A DNA stretch of 64,000 nucleotides from Casuarius casuarius. Taxonomy: Eukaryota; Chordata; Aves; Casuariiformes; Casuariidae. This document shows positions 61,401-64,000 of this stretch, piece after piece (the stretch's first letter is position 1; each line of letters begins with the position of its first letter). Under the pieces are notes generated by a model. It worked only from the letters and a program-made list of their open reading frames with translations. It was not told the DNA's origin and ran no database searches. The translations under genes were made by a program, and so were the position numbers. The stretch is taken from positions 30,492 to 94,491 of the forward strand of contig PTFA01000490.1 of the NCBI GenBank assembly GCA_003342895.1. The letters run 5' to 3'.

Positions 61401-63940
61401 GTTTTATTACAGTGCCTGCAGGGACCAGTCTATTTATTCCACTCCCCCAGGCTACCAGGAAATAACAGTCAGATAGCTGGCATTCCATAGGGTAATGATT
61501 TCAGGAGGAGGTTAGCACACTAACCACAGGGCTTGACCAAGACTCTGACCTCTAGCGTCCGCAGGCACTTGCTTTCACACTGCAGAGAGGATCGCCTAAC
61601 CAGAACTCAGCTCTCCTGCTTTGCATCTTGCCTGAGAATGGCTAAAATTTCTGCTCAGGAGGGCCCAGGCAACAGCAAGCGGGGTCTGGAAGGAAAACCC
61701 CACTAGTGCCACCAACATCCATGTTCCCTCATCTCTGAGGGGGCCTGGAGAAGTCTCTTGCAGTGCAGAAAAAGTCCACACATCCCCAAATGCATTTTGA
61801 CCTCAGTCAAAGACTGCTCCAGGCAATCTCTGCACAGGCATCCCTACCTCTTCATAGGGGAGTTTACGTAAGATATCTCCTTACGTGTCATTAGCTATCA
61901 AGTCCTCCAGAATCTGCTCTGCAGCCTTTTCTGGAGGCTGGAGGCGGGAGCAAGCCATTTCCATTATGAATGCCATTTCCATGGAAATTGATTCTCCAAT
62001 CAGTCGAAGGCACTGGACAAGACAGACAACATCACGAGACATCTCCAAATCTGTAATGAAAGAATCTAACTGTATATTCACAAGAGATTTCAAAATGAAG
62101 ATGGAAGGACCATTCAAAACCAAGTTAGTTCACCTCATCCCAGAAAGCTACTAGCAGCAGATTGGTCCCAGCCCTGTTTGTCAGACTGACCCTTCACTGC
62201 TAACTACAAGGCCAAATTAAAACTTAGGAGTTGGCAAGGGAAAGATCTGTGCTTTACTGTTTGGAAAATAAAAAAATACTAATGCAACAGTAAAACAATC
62301 AAAGTAAATCCAAAGATTTTTCTTCAGCTGCAGGTTAAGAGGAAATAATTAGTACAACGTAAGAGCAAAGAAAAACAAGAACAAATGGCTCACATAGCTT
62401 AGTTCTAATTTATCTGTCAAGCAGGAACTACTCATATTACGGCAGTTATCCATTTGCAGCCCAACCTCTCATGGTGAAAGGAGGGTTTTCACATTCTTAG
62501 AAGTGATCTGAAAATTCACTTTTGAGGATTACAGGATAAATCATTGGTTTGCAATCCATTTTATGTACATTTTTAAAGATTAAGTAACATTTTTTGTGAA
62601 GTTTGAAATGGACAGGGCAGAAACTGCTAGCCTCCTAAGAAACGCTGCTCTCCAGGCCTCCAGCTTTCTTTCCAAACCCTGGAGAACTTCAGAGGCAGAA
62701 ACAGCTCAGCCAAATGGATGATGATTTTTAAAAAATAAAAATAATAATAATAAAAAAAATCACTCAAGCATGAAAGTGGAACTTAGGTAATATTTTCCAT
62801 TGCCTTTTTCTTTGTGAAACATGTGACTGCATGGCTAGCAAAGCATAGAGGGCAGTGTGGCAGCAACATCAAGAACAAGTTTTGCACTCCACAGCATTTA
62901 CTTCCTGGAAAGAGGGAATTGTGTAGTCCTTCCTCAGAGCTTATATGAAAATACTTATGCAAAATCAGTTTGCTGAAAATAAACAAATGAGTTTGCAGAG
63001 CAGCACAGTTGAACCCAGAGTGCCAGAGTACCCACAGGATTACAGGTTTTCTTCTCATCTGTAATCTTTTATACTCTATCAGCAAGAGGAGGAGGTTGGG
63101 GAATTCGATGAAACAGAACCACTCACATCAAGTCAGAGTAAGTCTTAAGGATCCTGGTGGGCATCGCAAAATTGAGCAAGCATCCAACTGAACTAACATA
63201 AAGCAGAACTCATATAAGGGATCACCAGCTGTAGTGTGACTGGGTGTTTCTGATGGAACAGCCCCCTCTTGGCCTGGGCTTGAATTCGCTTGGCAGCTTT
63301 TAGAGAATCAAGCAACGATTTAGGAGATAGAAAACTGAGCTTCCAAATCCTAATCTCCCCAGCAGGACTGAAGAACCTGCCAGCACACTATCGAGCTCAG
63401 TCCTGACAGATCTACCCCACAGAGAGTAGACACGGAAAAGCCACCAGTTAACATCTCTGGAGCCTGCACAGGTACTTTAGAATGCCACAAGGGCAAAGAA
63501 TCGCACCAATGCAGATGCCTGTCACTGAGGAACATGTGTCCTGAAATCTAGGATTCTTCCTTTTGAAGTTACCTGAAATGAGCCAAGGCAGATTTTTCAG
63601 CATTGTCACTTAATTTTTTTTAACTCCTAGTCTGAATATTATGGCAGGTTTTGTAAAATAAAGTTTACTGCAAGTGCCAGAATAAGAGAAATAAATCAGA
63701 ACCCATGCAGATAATCACGGAGTCAGGAGCCACTTCAACAAGCCACTATGGAAACTCCTGCATCCCCCTGCCTAGGGCTTCCCTCGCACACAGTATTTGA
63801 GAATCCAGTAATGAAAGAGCCTCTGCAGCTCCTCACTTACCATCAAAGATGGCAGCGTCATCCTCAGTCAGTAAGTGCTCATTAGAGAGGAGATAGAGAT
63901 GGTCCACCATGGAGCAGGGCACGAGGAAAGATAGGGACCC
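43418..63940 (-). CDS. NUP160: Nucleoporin 160, C-terminal 869 residues (5' part off the window)
   Basis: Scaffold subunit of the Y-shaped NUP107-160 complex of the nuclear pore. Twenty-three exons (minus): 63940-63841, 62050-61885, 61261-61146, 61039-60879, 59470-59337, 58999-58929, 56988-56829, 56148-56079, 52743-52645, 51823-51704, 50789-50694, 50566-50472, 49659-49563, 49478-49373, 49225-49065, 48223-48163, 47358-47248, 46609-46486, 45619-45518, 45433-45292, 44997-44872, 44401-44297, 43504-43418. All phases agree (2610 bases including TAG). Landmarks are IRNPIHAIGVLIREMDYET, RFLICRDLLILQQLLLRLGD, VELFFQEVARKHIISRLF, YNKVLRLLDMVGLPELVIQL, LCERSQLQDLVEFPYVNLHN, NYYELLYAFHIYRHNYRKAG, LRLIRPEYAWIVQPASGAV, LFDTAISLCQTFKLPLTP, CVINKLMAHGIPLPNWLINS and a C-terminus VSVATRDRLYRRN. 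This is the alpha-helical solenoid; the N-terminal beta-propeller lies beyond 64000. Human is 1436 residues. One ambiguous base at 53742 is intronic. Confidence 0.97.
44402..52644. other. Mid-size NUP160 introns
   Basis: Introns over 300 bases between listed exons include 44402-44871, 45620-46485, 46610-47247, 47359-48162, 48224-49064, 49660-50471, 50790-51703 and 51824-52644. A long A-run with C/A-rich sequence near 48229-48275 and a 10-C run near 48330 are the only low-complexity tracts noticed. No RNA gene or transposon recognised. Confidence 0.6.
52744..56078. other. Largest NUP160 intron (3.3 kb)
   Basis: Lies between exons 56148-56079 and 52743-52645. AT-rich with only short unrelated open frames. 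I recognise no exon, RNA gene or transposon family. Confidence 0.6.
56989..58928. other. NUP160 intron (1.9 kb)
   Basis: Lies between exons 58999-58929 and 56988-56829. Pyrimidine-rich stretches but no recognised element. Confidence 0.6.
59491..59859 (+). other. Unassigned open frame antisense in a NUP160 intron
   Basis: A 122-codon plus-strand frame starts just beside the NUP160 exon 59470-59337 and runs into the intron. It contains a stretch (HSDHERYSCMYQNN, then YSVTLVV) that loosely resembles the end of an immunoglobulin-like domain, with D-x-x-x-Y-x-C spacing, and two NxS/T sequons. No partner Cys, splice structure or start context supports a gene. It could be a fragment of an exon or retrocopy, or chance. 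Confidence 0.15.
62051..63840. other. NUP160 intron (1.8 kb)
   Basis: Lies between the two most upstream NUP160 exons visible. AT-rich, with an A/T low-complexity stretch at about 62728-62760. No recognised element. Confidence 0.6.
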
Positions 63941-64000
63941 CTAGAAAAGGAGAAACCCATTCTTCAAGCTCCCCAAATCCACGCCTCAGTCAGAAGAACA

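Overview
The window is vertebrate nuclear DNA and most likely comes from a bird. The genes have many small exons with GT/AG introns. Introns are short, so CABP2, NDUFV1 and MTCH2 each fit in 2.3-6 kb. The recognisable interspersed repeats are old CR1-type LINE fragments, and CpG islands sit at promoters. Crocodilian DNA would share some of these traits, but the compactness favours a bird. Two assembly gaps (11878-12294 and 41443-42267) and single ambiguous bases at 4696, 16884 and 53742 show it is a draft assembly.

Layout, left to right: a CpG island (1-380); CABP2 (minus, complete, 217 codons); NDUFV1 (plus, complete, 459 codons); NUDT8 (minus, 5' end lost in gap 1); a repeat-containing spacer; MTCH2 (minus, complete, 300 codons); AGBL2 (minus, 840-codon model with tentative C-terminus); FNBP4 (minus, all but the first coding exon, 921 codons seen); gap 2; and NUP160 (minus, last 23 coding exons, 869 codons, continuing off the right edge). 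Exon borders were read by eye from splice sites, reading frame and remembered human proteins. The exon phases add up for every gene, which is a strong internal check on the models.

The genes are housekeeping or tissue-specific cellular genes, not an operon. NDUFV1 is a complex I subunit, MTCH2 an outer-membrane insertase/carrier, and NUDT8 a mitochondrial Nudix hydrolase. AGBL2 is a tubulin carboxypeptidase, FNBP4 a WW-domain formin-binding protein, NUP160 a nuclear-pore scaffold protein and CABP2 a synaptic calcium sensor. CABP2-NDUFV1-NUDT8 matches human 11q13 and MTCH2-AGBL2-FNBP4-NUP160 matches human 11p11.2, so the window spans a junction between two blocks that are separate in human.

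The left 32 kb is GC-rich with several minisatellites. The right half is AT-richer with larger introns. I found no CRISPR array, bacterial-type system, tRNA or rRNA. The least explained signals are promoter-level repeats (duplicated CRE sites at NDUFV1, duplicated X-box-like palindromes upstream of MTCH2), a ~31-bp minisatellite inside NUDT8, a degenerate C-run/A-run tandem array beside gap 2, and two unassigned plus-strand open frames inside introns.
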